The notes under the pieces are model-generated. The model saw nothing but the letters and a program-made list of their open reading frames with translations. It was not told the DNA's origin and ran no database searches. Made by a program: the position numbers and the translations under genes. A stretch of DNA of 64,000 nucleotides from the NCBI RefSeq assembly GCF_010993975.1, contig NZ_JAACZO010000001.1:62001-126000 (forward strand), written 5' to 3'. This document shows positions 25,818 through 34,578 of the stretch, piece by piece. The DNA is from Halomonas faecis. Its GTDB lineage: Bacteria; Pseudomonadota; Gammaproteobacteria; Pseudomonadales; Halomonadaceae. Position 1 is the first letter of the stretch; each line of letters begins with the position of its first letter.

Positions 25818-26891
25818 TCAGCCGGCGATGCGCTCGGCAATGGCACGGCCCAGGCTCTCGGTGGAGCCCTGGCCGCCGACATCCGGTGTCAGCACCGCCG
25901 GGTCGCCCTCGGCGAGCACCGCCTCGAAGGCGGCGACGATGGCATCGGCGGCCTGCCGGTGACCGAGGTGCTCGAGCAGCATGGCACCCGACCAGATCTG
26001 GCCGATGGGGTTGGCGATGCCGCGCCCGGCGATGTCCGGCGCGCTGCCGTGCACGGGTTCGAAGAGGCTCGGGAAGGTGCCGTCGGGGTTGATGTTGGCC
26101 GAGGGGGCCACGCCGATGGTGCCGGTGCAGGCCGGGCCCAGGTCGGAGAGGATGTCGCCGAACAGGTTGCTGGCTACCACTACGTCGAACCAGTCGGGAT
26201 GCATGACGAAGTTGGCGGTGAGGATGTCGATGTGGAACTGATCGACGCTCACCTCCGGGTAGTTGGCCCCCATGGCCTTCACGCGCTCGTCCCACCACGG
26301 CATGGTGATGGCGATGCCGTTGGACTTGGTGGCCGAAGTGAGCTTTTTCCGTGGGCGCGACTGAGCCAGCTCATAGGCGAACTTCAGTACCCGGTCGACC
26401 CCAGTGCGGGTCATCACGGTTTCCTGAATCACCACCTCGCGCTCGGTGCCCTCGAACATCTTGCCGCCGACGCTGGAGTATTCGCCCTCGGTGTTCTCGC
26501 GTACCACGTAGAAGTCGATGTCACCGGGGGCGCGGTCGGCCAGCGGGCTCTTCACGCCGGGCAGCAGCTTGCAAGGACGCAGGTTGACGTACTGGTCGAA
26601 GCGGCGGCGGAACTGCAGCAGCGATCCCCACAGCGAGATGTGGTCGGGCACCGTCTCCGGCCAGCCCACGGCGCCGTAGAAGATGGCGTCGAAGTCCTTC
26701 AGCCGTTCGAACCAATCGTCGGGGAGCATCTGGCCGTGCTCGGCGTAATAGTCGCAGCTGGCGAAGTCGAAGTGCTCGAGTTCGAGATCGATGGCGAAGC
26801 GCTTGGCGGCGGCTTTCAGGGCGTGAAGTCCTTCGGGCATCACCTCCTTGCCGATGCCGTCGCCGGGGATGACCGCGATGCGATGGGTCAT
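25818..26891 (-). CDS. Tartrate/D-malate-type decarboxylating dehydrogenase
   Basis: The product is a 357-aa enzyme of the isocitrate/isopropylmalate dehydrogenase family. It has IAVIPGDGIGKEVM at the start, RENTEGEYSSVGG for substrate binding, and DILSDLGPACTGTIGVAPSANI with EPVHGSAPDIAGRG for NAD+ binding. The sequence is nearest the TtuC/DmlA group acting on tartrate or D-malate. Its start overlaps the hydrolase stop by four bases, so the two are translationally coupled. Confidence 0.88.
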   Translation of the reverse strand: MTHRIAVIPGDGIGKEVMPEGLHALKAAAKRFAIDLELEHFDFASCDYYAEHGQMLPDDWFERLKDFDAIFYGAVGWPETVPDHISLWGSLLQFRRRFDQYVNLRPCKLLPGVKSPLADRAPGDIDFYVVRENTEGEYSSVGGKMFEGTEREVVIQETVMTRTGVDRVLKFAYELAQSRPRKKLTSATKSNGIAITMPWWDERVKAMGANYPEVSVDQFHIDILTANFVMHPDWFDVVVASNLFGDILSDLGPACTGTIGVAPSANINPDGTFPSLFEPVHGSAPDIAGRGIANPIGQIWSGAMLLEHLGHRQAADAIVAAFEAVLAEGDPAVLTPDVGGQGSTESLGRAIAERIAG

Positions 26892-27790
26892 GGGGTGTCT
26901 CCTGGTTGGTCGTGGGGAAAGAAGTCGGTGATCTGCGCGAGCAGCGTCTCAGGCGCCTCCTCGGGCAGGTAGTGGCCGCACGGCAGGGCCTCGCCGTCGA
27001 CCCGCTCGGCCACGTGCCGCCACTCGGCGAGGGGGTCGAAGCAGCGCTCGATGACGCCGTGCTGACCCCACAGAACGCGCAGCGGGCAGGCGATGCGCCG
27101 GCCCGTGTCGCGGTCGGCGCGGTCGTGCTCCAGGTCGATGGTAGCGGCGGCGCGGTAGTCCTCGCACAGGGCGTGGGCGGCGCCGGGCTGGGCCAGGCAG
27201 CGCTGGTACTCGGCGATGGCCGCCGGGTCGAAGGCGTCGAGGCTGGCGTGGCGGCCGCCCATGGTGCGGGTGACGTAGTCCTCGGGCGAGGCTTCGATCA
27301 GCGTCTCCGGCAGTGGCGCCGGCTGGATCAGGAAGAACCAGTGGAAGTAGGCGGTGGCGAAGGTGCGGTCGGTCTGCTCGTACATGGCCAGCGTGGGGGC
27401 GATGTCGAGCAGCATCAGTCGTTCGAGCGTTTCGGGATGATCCATGGCCAGGCGGTGGCCGACACGCCCGCCGCGGTCGTGGCCGCACAGCGAGAAGCGC
27501 GAGAAACCCAGTTCGCGCATGACGGCGACCTGGTCGGCGGCCATGACACGCTTGCTGTAGTTGGCGTGGTCCGGTTCGCCCGCGGGCTTGGCGGAGTCGC
27601 CGTAGCCGCGCAGGTCGGTGGTCACCACGGTGTAGTGGCGTGCCAGCGGTTCGGCCAGGTGGTGCCAGATCGCGTGGGTCTGGGGGTGGCCGTGGAGCAG
27701 CAGCAGCGGTGGCCCGGAGCCGCCGATCCGGCCGTGGACGTGCACGTCGTCATCGGTGGCGATGTCGAAGGTGCGAAAGCCCGTGAACAT
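26888..27790 (-). CDS. Haloacetate (fluoroacetate) dehalogenase-type alpha/beta hydrolase
   Basis: The product is 300 aa. Visible active-site residues are the nucleophile Asp 105 in GHDRGGR, carboxylate-binding Arg 106 and Arg 109, Asp 129, halide-pocket His 150, Trp 151 and Tyr 212, and catalytic His 273 in GHYLPEE. These match, with a constant offset, the set known from bacterial fluoroacetate dehalogenase. The enzyme would turn haloacetate into glycolate plus halide. The 27790 start follows GAGGGAGAGA; the frame stays open far upstream but that region lies over the divergent LysR gene. Confidence 0.85.
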   Translation of the reverse strand: MFTGFRTFDIATDDDVHVHGRIGGSGPPLLLLHGHPQTHAIWHHLAEPLARHYTVVTTDLRGYGDSAKPAGEPDHANYSKRVMAADQVAVMRELGFSRFSLCGHDRGGRVGHRLAMDHPETLERLMLLDIAPTLAMYEQTDRTFATAYFHWFFLIQPAPLPETLIEASPEDYVTRTMGGRHASLDAFDPAAIAEYQRCLAQPGAAHALCEDYRAAATIDLEHDRADRDTGRRIACPLRVLWGQHGVIERCFDPLAEWRHVAERVDGEALPCGHYLPEEAPETLLAQITDFFPHDQPGDTP

Positions 27791-27880
27791 CGTCTCTCTC
27801 CCTCGGGGGTGGCGGTGACAGTCTAGCCCTTGTTGGATGGGAGATAATCGGGCTGAATGGAAAGGCATTGTTGCGTTTAA

Positions 27881-28843
27881 GTGGAGAATGTCGTGGCCCC
27901 GCTCGACGATCTGGCCTTCTTTCAGCAGTTGGCGCGTGCCGGCAGCCTTACTGCCACGGCGCGCACGTTGGGACTGTCGCTGTCGGCGGTGAGCAAGCGC
28001 CTCAAGCAGCTCGAAACGCGGCTGGGCGTGACGCTGGCGAGCCGCACCACGCGGCGGTTGACGCTGACCGCCGAGGGCGAGCGCTATCTGGCGCGTGGCG
28101 CGGCGATTCTCGAAGAACTCACCGAGCTGGAAGAGACGCTGGGTGAGCAGCGTGCGGCGCTCTCCGGGCCACTGACGGTCAATGCCACCTTTGGCTTCGG
28201 TCGGCGTCACGTGGCACCGCTGCTCTCGGCTTTCTGTCGCCAGCACCCCGGCATCGAGGCCGGGCTCGAGCTCACCAACTTTCCCTTGAATCTCGGCGAG
28301 CGCGACGTAGACGTGGGCATTCGCGTGGGCGAGCCGCCGGATTCGCGCCTGGTAGCACGCCGCATTCTCGACAACCGCCGTGTGCTGTGCGCGTCGCCCG
28401 ACTACGTGGCACGAATGTCGCCGCTGGAGAGCCCCGCCGACCTGGCCGCCCATCCCTGCCTGGTGTTGCGCGAGAACGCCAGCGACTATGCGCTGTGGCG
28501 CTTCCAGCATCGCGACGGCGCTGGCGCCAGGCAGACGGTCAAGGTGGATGGCCCCTTGGCCAGCAACGACGGCGAGGTCATCGTGCGTCTGGCCCTGGAT
28601 GGCCACGGCATCGCCCTGCGATCCTGGTGGGATGTCCACGCCTACCTGGAAAGCGGTGCACTGGTCGAGCTACTCCCCGCCTGGCAGGGTGTGCGCGCCG
28701 ACTTCCATGCCATCTACGCGCAGCGGCGTCACGTGCCGCTGCGGATTCGTGCCTTCATCGCCTATCTTGAGCAAGAGATGGGGCGTCGCGTACCCCCACT
28801 GCCGATCACGGAAACCGCCGAGCAAGGAGCGACCTCAACGTGA
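27881..28843 (+). CDS. LysR-family regulator (divergent to dehalogenase operon)
   Basis: The product is a 320-aa regulator with an N-terminal winged helix-turn-helix (LDDLAFFQQLARAGSLTATARTLG-type, about residues 8-65) and a C-terminal effector domain of the LysR substrate-binding type. It faces the dehalogenase-dehydrogenase operon across 90 bp, so it is the likely regulator of that operon. A GTG start at 27881 is used; GTG 27893 is possible. Its end overlaps the glycosyltransferase start by four bases, an odd pairing. Confidence 0.87.
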   Translation: MENVVAPLDDLAFFQQLARAGSLTATARTLGLSLSAVSKRLKQLETRLGVTLASRTTRRLTLTAEGERYLARGAAILEELTELEETLGEQRAALSGPLTVNATFGFGRRHVAPLLSAFCRQHPGIEAGLELTNFPLNLGERDVDVGIRVGEPPDSRLVARRILDNRRVLCASPDYVARMSPLESPADLAAHPCLVLRENASDYALWRFQHRDGAGARQTVKVDGPLASNDGEVIVRLALDGHGIALRSWWDVHAYLESGALVELLPAWQGVRADFHAIYAQRRHVPLRIRAFIAYLEQEMGRRVPPLPITETAEQGATST

Positions 28844-30165
28844 ACGTCCTGATGTTCACCAACACCTATCTGCCGATCGTCGGCGGAGTCAGCGAATCGG
28901 TGCAGCGTCTCAAGGCGCAGCTGCAGGCTGCCGGCCACCGGGTGCTGGTGGTGGCGCCGCGCCTCGAGGGGCAGCCGCGTTACGAGGCCGACGTGGTCAG
29001 GGTCACGGCGGTTCAGCACTTCAACGGCAGCGACTTTTCCCTGCCCGTGCCCATTCCCGGCCAGCTCTTCGAGGCCATCGAGGCCTTCGACCCCGATATC
29101 GTGCATGCTCACCACCCTTTCCTGCTCGGCGACACCGCGGTGCGGGCCGCCGAGACCTATGGGCTGCCGCTGGTGTTCACCCACCACACCCTCTACGAGC
29201 ACTACACCCACTACGTGCCCGGCGACTCACCGCGCATGCAACGCTTTGCCAAGGCGCTGGCCACTGAGTACACCCACCTGTGCGATGCGGTGATCGCGCC
29301 CAGCGAGAGCATCCGCGACCTGCTGCTCGAGCGCGACGCCAACCCGGCCATTCACGTGGTGCCCAGCGGCGTGGATACGGTGCGTTTCGCGGCCGGTAGC
29401 GGCGTGGCCTGGCGGCGGCGGTTCGGCATCACGGACGACGCCTACGTGATCGGCCACCTGGGGCGGCTGGCCCGGGAGAAGAACCTCGCCTTTCTCGCCG
29501 TGGCAGTGGCCAAGGCGCTGGCCGTCCTGCCGACGGCGCACTTCCTGGTGGTGGGCGAGGGTGACGCGCGCGGGGCGATGATCGAGGCTGCGGAGGGCGA
29601 GGGGGTCGCCGCGCGGGTGCATTTCACCGGTCGTCTGGAGGGGCAGTCGCTCATCGATGCCTACCACGCCATGGACGTCTTCGCCTTCGCCTCGCACAGC
29701 GAGACCCAGGGCATGGTGATCGCCGAAGCGATGGCGACGGGGCTGCCGGTGGTGGCCGTGGACGCTCCCGGTGTTCGCGAGGTGGTCCGAGACGGCGCGA
29801 ACGGGCGACGGCTCGACCACGATGATGCCGATGACTTCGCCGAGGCCCTGGTGTCGCTGTCGGCTCGCGCCGTACGCAGGCCCCTGGTGGAGGGCGCTCG
29901 CTCCACCGCAGCGGCCTACGATGAAGCGAGCTGTGCCGAGCGCTGCTTGGCCGTCTACCGTGCCGCCATCGCACGCGGTGGCGATTTCACTCATGCCGAC
30001 GACGGCGGTTGGGAGCGGGTGCGCGCTCGGCTCGGTGCCGAATGGCGCATGCTCTGTCACCGCGGGCGGCTGCTGAAACAGCTGGTGCAGGAGGAGTGGG
30101 AGCACGACCGCCCCGACTGGTGGCCGCGTCGTCATCACGCCCCCTCGAAACTGCCCGAGAAATGA
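28840..30165 (+). CDS. GT4-family glycosyltransferase
   Basis: The product is a 441-aa GT-B fold enzyme. The N-terminal MFTNTYLPIVGGVSESVQRL and HAHHPFLLG, and the C-terminal nucleotide-sugar site HSETQGMVIAEAMATGLPVVA, are typical of GT4 enzymes that build glycolipids (1,2-diacylglycerol glucosyltransferase-like). A C-terminal tail rich in Trp and basic residues (about 400-441) could sit at the membrane. A GTG start (28840) overlaps the LysR stop and follows AAGGAG. It converges with the TVP38-like gene. Confidence 0.87.
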   Translation: MNVLMFTNTYLPIVGGVSESVQRLKAQLQAAGHRVLVVAPRLEGQPRYEADVVRVTAVQHFNGSDFSLPVPIPGQLFEAIEAFDPDIVHAHHPFLLGDTAVRAAETYGLPLVFTHHTLYEHYTHYVPGDSPRMQRFAKALATEYTHLCDAVIAPSESIRDLLLERDANPAIHVVPSGVDTVRFAAGSGVAWRRRFGITDDAYVIGHLGRLAREKNLAFLAVAVAKALAVLPTAHFLVVGEGDARGAMIEAAEGEGVAARVHFTGRLEGQSLIDAYHAMDVFAFASHSETQGMVIAEAMATGLPVVAVDAPGVREVVRDGANGRRLDHDDADDFAEALVSLSARAVRRPLVEGARSTAAAYDEASCAERCLAVYRAAIARGGDFTHADDGGWERVRARLGAEWRMLCHRGRLLKQLVQEEWEHDRPDWWPRRHHAPSKLPEK

Positions 30166-30169
30166 CGCT

Positions 30170-30847
30170 TCAGCGCCGGCGGCGACGCTTGGCCCAGCGC
30201 TTGAGTCCGGCCAGCAGCATCACGCCGGTCAGTAGCCCACCCAGGGCCCATGCCAGGTCGCCACGGCTGTCGGCGGTGGCCAGCTCGCCGAGCTGGCTGC
30301 CCAGCAGGGTGACGCCGGCCAGACCGGGAACGATGCCCAGGGTCGAGCCGATCAGGTAGTCGCGAAAGCGCAGCCGGAAGGCGCCGGCCATCAGATTGGT
30401 GAGCGTGAAAGGGGCCAGCGGCAGCAGGTTCACCAGCGTCATGGTGCGAATGCCGCGGCCGGCCAGGTAGCGCGACAGGCCGCGCAGGCGCTGGCCGCCG
30501 TGGCGCAGCAGGGTCTCGCGGCCGAGGCGTCTCCCTACCCACCAGGTGAGCGCCGAGGCGGCGAGCGTGCCGGCCAGTGCATAGGCGAAGCCCCACCAGG
30601 GACCGAACAGTAGCCCCGTCAGTGCCACCAGCAGGCTCAGCGGGAACATCACCAGCGAGGCGCCGGCGTAGATGGCCATGATCACCAGTACCGCCCAGTT
30701 GGCGTCGCGCCAGGCGACGGAACCCTTTGCCAGCGTTTGCAGCGCCTCGACGGTGAGCACGTCTTCCAGCGCCAGCCATTGCCAGCCGAGTCCCAGCGCC
30801 ACCAGCATGGCGAGGGCGACCAGCAGGAAAATGACCGAACGGGGCAT
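30170..30847 (-). CDS. TVP38/TMEM64 family membrane protein
   Basis: The product is a 225-aa VTT-domain (DedA-like) protein with about six membrane segments. Conserved pieces are ASLVMFPLSLLVALTGLLFGPWWGFAYA-type sequence and the re-entrant NLLPLAPFTLTNLMAG motif. The family is linked to lipid carrier flipping and envelope homeostasis; the precise role here is unknown. It ends four bases from the end of the convergent glycosyltransferase gene. Confidence 0.85.
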   Translation of the reverse strand: MPRSVIFLLVALAMLVALGLGWQWLALEDVLTVEALQTLAKGSVAWRDANWAVLVIMAIYAGASLVMFPLSLLVALTGLLFGPWWGFAYALAGTLAASALTWWVGRRLGRETLLRHGGQRLRGLSRYLAGRGIRTMTLVNLLPLAPFTLTNLMAGAFRLRFRDYLIGSTLGIVPGLAGVTLLGSQLGELATADSRGDLAWALGGLLTGVMLLAGLKRWAKRRRRR

Positions 30848-30927
30848 GGGCGGACGCCTGGGCTGCCTAGGGGGCTACAGGATACGGTGGCAGAGCCCGC
30901 CTTCCAATGGCGTCCGCGGTTGGGGCG

Positions 30928-31857
30928 TCAAAGCGAAAGCGATTCGCGCACCGTCGACCAGGCGGGTTCGCCATCGCGGTCGGTGACGTCGGCGAGCATC
31001 GCTTCCACGCGCTCGGCGTTGTCGCGGATCCACTGGCTGGCCACGTCATCGACGTCACGTTCTTCCTGGCCGTATTCGCGGATCATCCAGCTCTGCTCTT
31101 CGGCGCTGAAGGCGAATTGGGAGAAGAACTCGGCCAGGTTGGGATGGGACTCGGCGTAGTCGCCGCGCATCAGCGTCAGCACGTCGCTCTCGCCGTTGTT
31201 CTCGCCGAACAGGTCTTCGGGGTCGTCGAGGTAGCGCATCGGCAGCTCCAGGTTCATCCAGTGCGGCGTCCAGCCGACCCAGACGATGGCTTCCTCGCGC
31301 TCGATGGCGTCGCGAGCGGCGCCGAGCATGCCGACCGTGCTGGTATCCACCAGCTGCCAGTCGCCGAGACCCCAGGCATCGTCGCCGATGGCCGCGTTGA
31401 GGATTTCGCTGGCCGCGGAACCGGCGCCGAAGCCGTGGATCTTGCCGTCGAACCGGTCGCGGTTCTCGTCGAGATCGGCGAAGCTCCGGATGCCCTGCTC
31501 GTACAGGTATTCCGGCACGGCCAGGGTCATCTGGGCACCGTCGACGTTGTTGGCCAGGCTTTGGATGGTGCCGTCGGCCTCGAGCGGCTCGAACATCTCG
31601 CGCTGGGCGGGCATCCAACCCCCCAGGAAGACGTCGACGTCGCCGCTTTCCAGGCCCTGGTAGATCACCTGCAGGCCGACGTCGTGGCGGCGGGTGTCGT
31701 AGCCCAGCGGTTCCAGCAGCTGCTGAGCGATCTCTGTCTTGACGGTGATGCCCGGCCAGGCCGGTACGCCGAAGTCCAGGGTGGCGTCGTCGGCGGTGGC
31801 GTGAGTAGCCAGGCCGCAGGCCAGGGCGGAGAAAGTAACGGTCAAGGGTAGTTTCAT
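30928..31857 (-). CDS. Betaine/choline-type ABC substrate-binding protein (OpuAC/ChoX family)
   Basis: The product is a 309-aa periplasmic binding protein with a Sec signal (about residues 1-22). WPGITVKTEIAQQLLEPLGY, DVFLGGWMPAQ and IVWVGWTPHWMN carry the aromatic residues that form the cage for quaternary amines. No permease or ATPase lies nearby, so it must work with a transporter encoded elsewhere. The gamma-butyrobetaine dioxygenase gene starts the same-strand cluster upstream, which suggests carnitine, butyrobetaine or choline as ligand. Confidence 0.87.
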   Translation of the reverse strand: MKLPLTVTFSALACGLATHATADDATLDFGVPAWPGITVKTEIAQQLLEPLGYDTRRHDVGLQVIYQGLESGDVDVFLGGWMPAQREMFEPLEADGTIQSLANNVDGAQMTLAVPEYLYEQGIRSFADLDENRDRFDGKIHGFGAGSAASEILNAAIGDDAWGLGDWQLVDTSTVGMLGAARDAIEREEAIVWVGWTPHWMNLELPMRYLDDPEDLFGENNGESDVLTLMRGDYAESHPNLAEFFSQFAFSAEEQSWMIREYGQEERDVDDVASQWIRDNAERVEAMLADVTDRDGEPAWSTVRESLSL

Positions 31858-31936
31858 GCGAGTCTCCTCGTCGTGGTTGTTACCGGCGCCTTGTGGTTGG
31901 TTTGTGTGACGCCGGGTCAGTGGGATCTCGTGCGAA

Positions 31937-33112
31937 TCAAGATTGGCGGGCCAGCACCCGCAGACGCGATTCGAGCATGTCGCGGTCGAGATAGGTGCCC
32001 TGCAGGTGGCGCCGTCCGGTGTTGGGGTCGAAGGCGCCGCGTCCGTGCAGTACGCGGCGGTTGTCGAACGCGATCATGTCGCCGGGACGCAGGGTCAGGT
32101 CCAACTGATGGCGAGGGTCGTGGAGCAGCGTCCAGAAGCGATGGTAGGCGCGATACCACGGTTCGATGACCTCGGCGGGCAGGCGCAGGGTGTCGCGAAT
32201 CCAGTTGTTGAAGCGCACGTCGACGACCCGGCCCTCGGCATTGCAGGTCAGGATCGGTGCGCACACGGCGATGTCCTGGTCTTCGTCCTGGAAGCGAAAG
32301 TCGATGGGCATCTCGCTGAGCAGGCGGAAGGCCTCCGGGTCTTCCTGCCGGAGCGCCTCGGCGACCTGGTAGCCATCGGCGAACAGCGACTCGCCGCCTT
32401 CGGCATCGTTCTCCAGGCAATACAGCAACTGGATGTCCGGCGGGTGCTGCCAGTTGGGCAGGTCGGTGTGCAGGGCCAGGGCGATGGCGGTGTAGGCGGC
32501 ATTGTTGGGGTTGGGCTTGGACTGGACGTCGAAGCGAGCCCCGAAGTTGGTGGCGCGAAGCGGGCCGATGCGCGTGGCCAGCCGGCTCACTTCTTCATCG
32601 GCGAGCGGGCCGTTCTCGAGCAGCACCAGGCCGTCGCGCAGCAGCGCTTCCAGCCAGGCGCGTTCGCCGGCCGCATTGCCGGTGAAAGCAGCGTGGTCGA
32701 CCCGTTCGAGGCGGTAGTCGTCGCCCCACGGTCGCGGGGCGGGCAGCGGCGAGGCAGGGGCGGCTCCAGGGCGACGCTGATGCAGCCAGCCGCCGTCGAA
32801 GTGGCTCTGGTGGCCATCGGACCAGGTCAACTGCAGGTGGCCGCCTTGCACCTGGACGTCGCTGGCCGGATCGCTTTCGGCACGCGGCAGTACCAGGCGC
32901 TCACGGGTCTGCGGATGTCGGCATTCGGTGCAGGCACAGTGGTCGCGTAGCCACAGCCAGGGCAACCGGGCCTGGGCATGATCTTCCCAGAACAGGCTGA
33001 GCCCATCGGCATTGGGCTGGGCGTCGCTCAGTCGGGGAGCGTCGGCGTAAGGTGCGAGTTCGTGCATGGCCGGCGAGTCGACAGGCGCATCGGGGGAAGG
33101 GGCGGTGTGCAT
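31937..33112 (-). CDS. Gamma-butyrobetaine dioxygenase-like Fe(II)/2-oxoglutarate enzyme
   Basis: The product is 391 aa. The N-terminal zinc domain is visible as CACTECRHPQT (Cys 59, 61, 64, about His 66), as in butyrobetaine dioxygenase. The catalytic TauD-like domain has the HTD iron site (His 215, Asp 217) and the distal His 356 in RRVLHGRG. It would hydroxylate gamma-butyrobetaine to carnitine. ATG 33112 follows TGGAGG. It is divergent from a LysR regulator 126 bp away and is followed 79 bp later by a betaine-type binding protein. Confidence 0.87.
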   Translation of the reverse strand: MHTAPSPDAPVDSPAMHELAPYADAPRLSDAQPNADGLSLFWEDHAQARLPWLWLRDHCACTECRHPQTRERLVLPRAESDPASDVQVQGGHLQLTWSDGHQSHFDGGWLHQRRPGAAPASPLPAPRPWGDDYRLERVDHAAFTGNAAGERAWLEALLRDGLVLLENGPLADEEVSRLATRIGPLRATNFGARFDVQSKPNPNNAAYTAIALALHTDLPNWQHPPDIQLLYCLENDAEGGESLFADGYQVAEALRQEDPEAFRLLSEMPIDFRFQDEDQDIAVCAPILTCNAEGRVVDVRFNNWIRDTLRLPAEVIEPWYRAYHRFWTLLHDPRHQLDLTLRPGDMIAFDNRRVLHGRGAFDPNTGRRHLQGTYLDRDMLESRLRVLARQS

Positions 33113-33238
33113 CCGAGCCTCCACGGTTGCTGACGGGTTGATGACGATCAAGGCTCAATAGGGTGGGATGTGGTAACGACGCTGACAAACGATTAATCTG
33201 GCCCCTATGGCCAAACTCAGCTTATAGCTTACTTTCTC

Positions 33239-34132
33239 ATGGATGCCTTGCCTCCCCTGATCTGGCTGCAGGCCTTCGAGGCGGCAGCGCGCACTCTCAG
33301 CTTCACCGCCGCCGGCCGTGAGCTGGGCGTGACCCAGGCGGCGATCAGCCAGCGCATCCGGCTGCTCGAGGATCGCCTGGGGCAGAAGCTCTTCGTGCGT
33401 CACCCGCGCAGCTTGACGCTGACCCCGGCGGGACAGGCCTGGCTGCCCAGCATCCACGACGCCTTCGCGCGGCTCACCGAGGGCACTCAGGAAGTGTTCG
33501 GCGGTACGCCGTCGCGGGCGGTGACCCTGCGCACCACGCCGGTCATCCAGCAGAGCTGGTTGGCGCCGCGCCTGCTGGATTTCCACCGCGCCCACCCGGA
33601 AGTGGCCGTGCGCCTGGTCAGCGCCATCTGGCCCGACGACTTCGGTCCCCAGGGCGCCGACCTGGAGATTCGCTACGGGCTGGGCGACTGGGCGGACATG
33701 CAGGCGGTGTCGCTGGGAGACGAGAGTCTGTTGCCGGCCTGTGCGCCGTCCTTGGCGACGATGCTGCATGAGCCGGCCGACCTAGCCGGCCGTACCCTGC
33801 TGCACGCGGTGGGCTTCGCCGTGGGCTGGACGACCTGGCTGGAACGGGCCGGGGTGGCCGGGCTCGAGCAGGAGTGCCCGGCTCTGACCTGCGACAACCA
33901 GGTGATGACCCTGACGCTGGCTAGCCGGGGTGGCGGCGTGGCGCTGACCCATCGACGCCTGCTCGAGGGCCGTGACGACCTGGTGGCGCCTTTTTCCCTG
34001 GCCGTGCCCAGCGAAGAGGCCTTCTGGCTGGTGCGGCCGGCGCGACACGGCGCCCATCCCGACGTGATGCTATTGTGGGAATGGTTGCAGCCGACGGGGC
34101 CATGGCCGCCGTCAGGGGGAGAACGAGCATGA
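33239..34132 (+). CDS. LysR-family regulator, GcvA-like
   Basis: The product is a 297-aa regulator. The N-terminus LIWLQAFEAAARTLSFTAAGRELGVTQAAISQRIRLLE is GcvA-type, followed by a LysR effector domain. It faces the butyrobetaine dioxygenase gene across 126 bp, so it probably controls carnitine/betaine use. Its stop overlaps the start of a small exported-protein gene as ATGA. Confidence 0.9.
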   Translation: MDALPPLIWLQAFEAAARTLSFTAAGRELGVTQAAISQRIRLLEDRLGQKLFVRHPRSLTLTPAGQAWLPSIHDAFARLTEGTQEVFGGTPSRAVTLRTTPVIQQSWLAPRLLDFHRAHPEVAVRLVSAIWPDDFGPQGADLEIRYGLGDWADMQAVSLGDESLLPACAPSLATMLHEPADLAGRTLLHAVGFAVGWTTWLERAGVAGLEQECPALTCDNQVMTLTLASRGGGVALTHRRLLEGRDDLVAPFSLAVPSEEAFWLVRPARHGAHPDVMLLWEWLQPTGPWPPSGGERA

Positions 34133-34494
34133 GTCGATATCGCAGCGTTGCGCTGACGGTTGCCGCCGTGTGGTCGGTCATGGCCGGGGTCGCACTGGCC
34201 GATGCCCGCGAGGGGCGCGAAGGACCTAGCGTTGAGCCCGCACGCAGCTGGCAGGAGCGCGCTCCGTGGCGAGACCGGAAGTTCGAACGCTACGGGCGGG
34301 ACGTGGAAATCGGGGTGCTCGTCGATGGCGAATGGCTGGAGCGGTGGCGTGGCTTGGCGTTCCCCGCAGATCGAGGCGGTCCCGACGTGTGTCGCCAGCG
34401 TGGCCAGATCACCTGGTCGACACGGCAGCTGGCGTGTCCGGACCGCCTGCCCCAAGAGGGGGTACGCCGCTGGTCCACGCGCCCGGAGGAGTGA
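34129..34494 (+). CDS. Small exported protein of unknown function
   Basis: The product is 121 aa with a signal peptide (about residues 1-25, ending GVALADA) and a charged, Arg- and Trp-rich mature part with two cysteines (about 94 and 106). I do not recognise a family. ATG 34129 is chosen because it gives a signal peptide and overlaps the LysR stop by four bases, which implies coupled expression. Base composition matches its neighbours. Confidence 0.65.
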   Translation: MSRYRSVALTVAAVWSVMAGVALADAREGREGPSVEPARSWQERAPWRDRKFERYGRDVEIGVLVDGEWLERWRGLAFPADRGGPDVCRQRGQITWSTRQLACPDRLPQEGVRRWSTRPEE

Positions 34495-34578
34495 CACGAT
34501 GTGCCGGCTCCGATTGGCGGTGCGTGCGTCGTGTCCGCTCCCCTGTGTTCACTAGAATGGATCGACAAGGAGGTCGCC

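Noticed and set aside
27791..28639. Upstream extension of the dehalogenase frame
   Set aside because: The frame stays open but runs antisense through the LysR gene. The family start and ribosome site are both at 27790.
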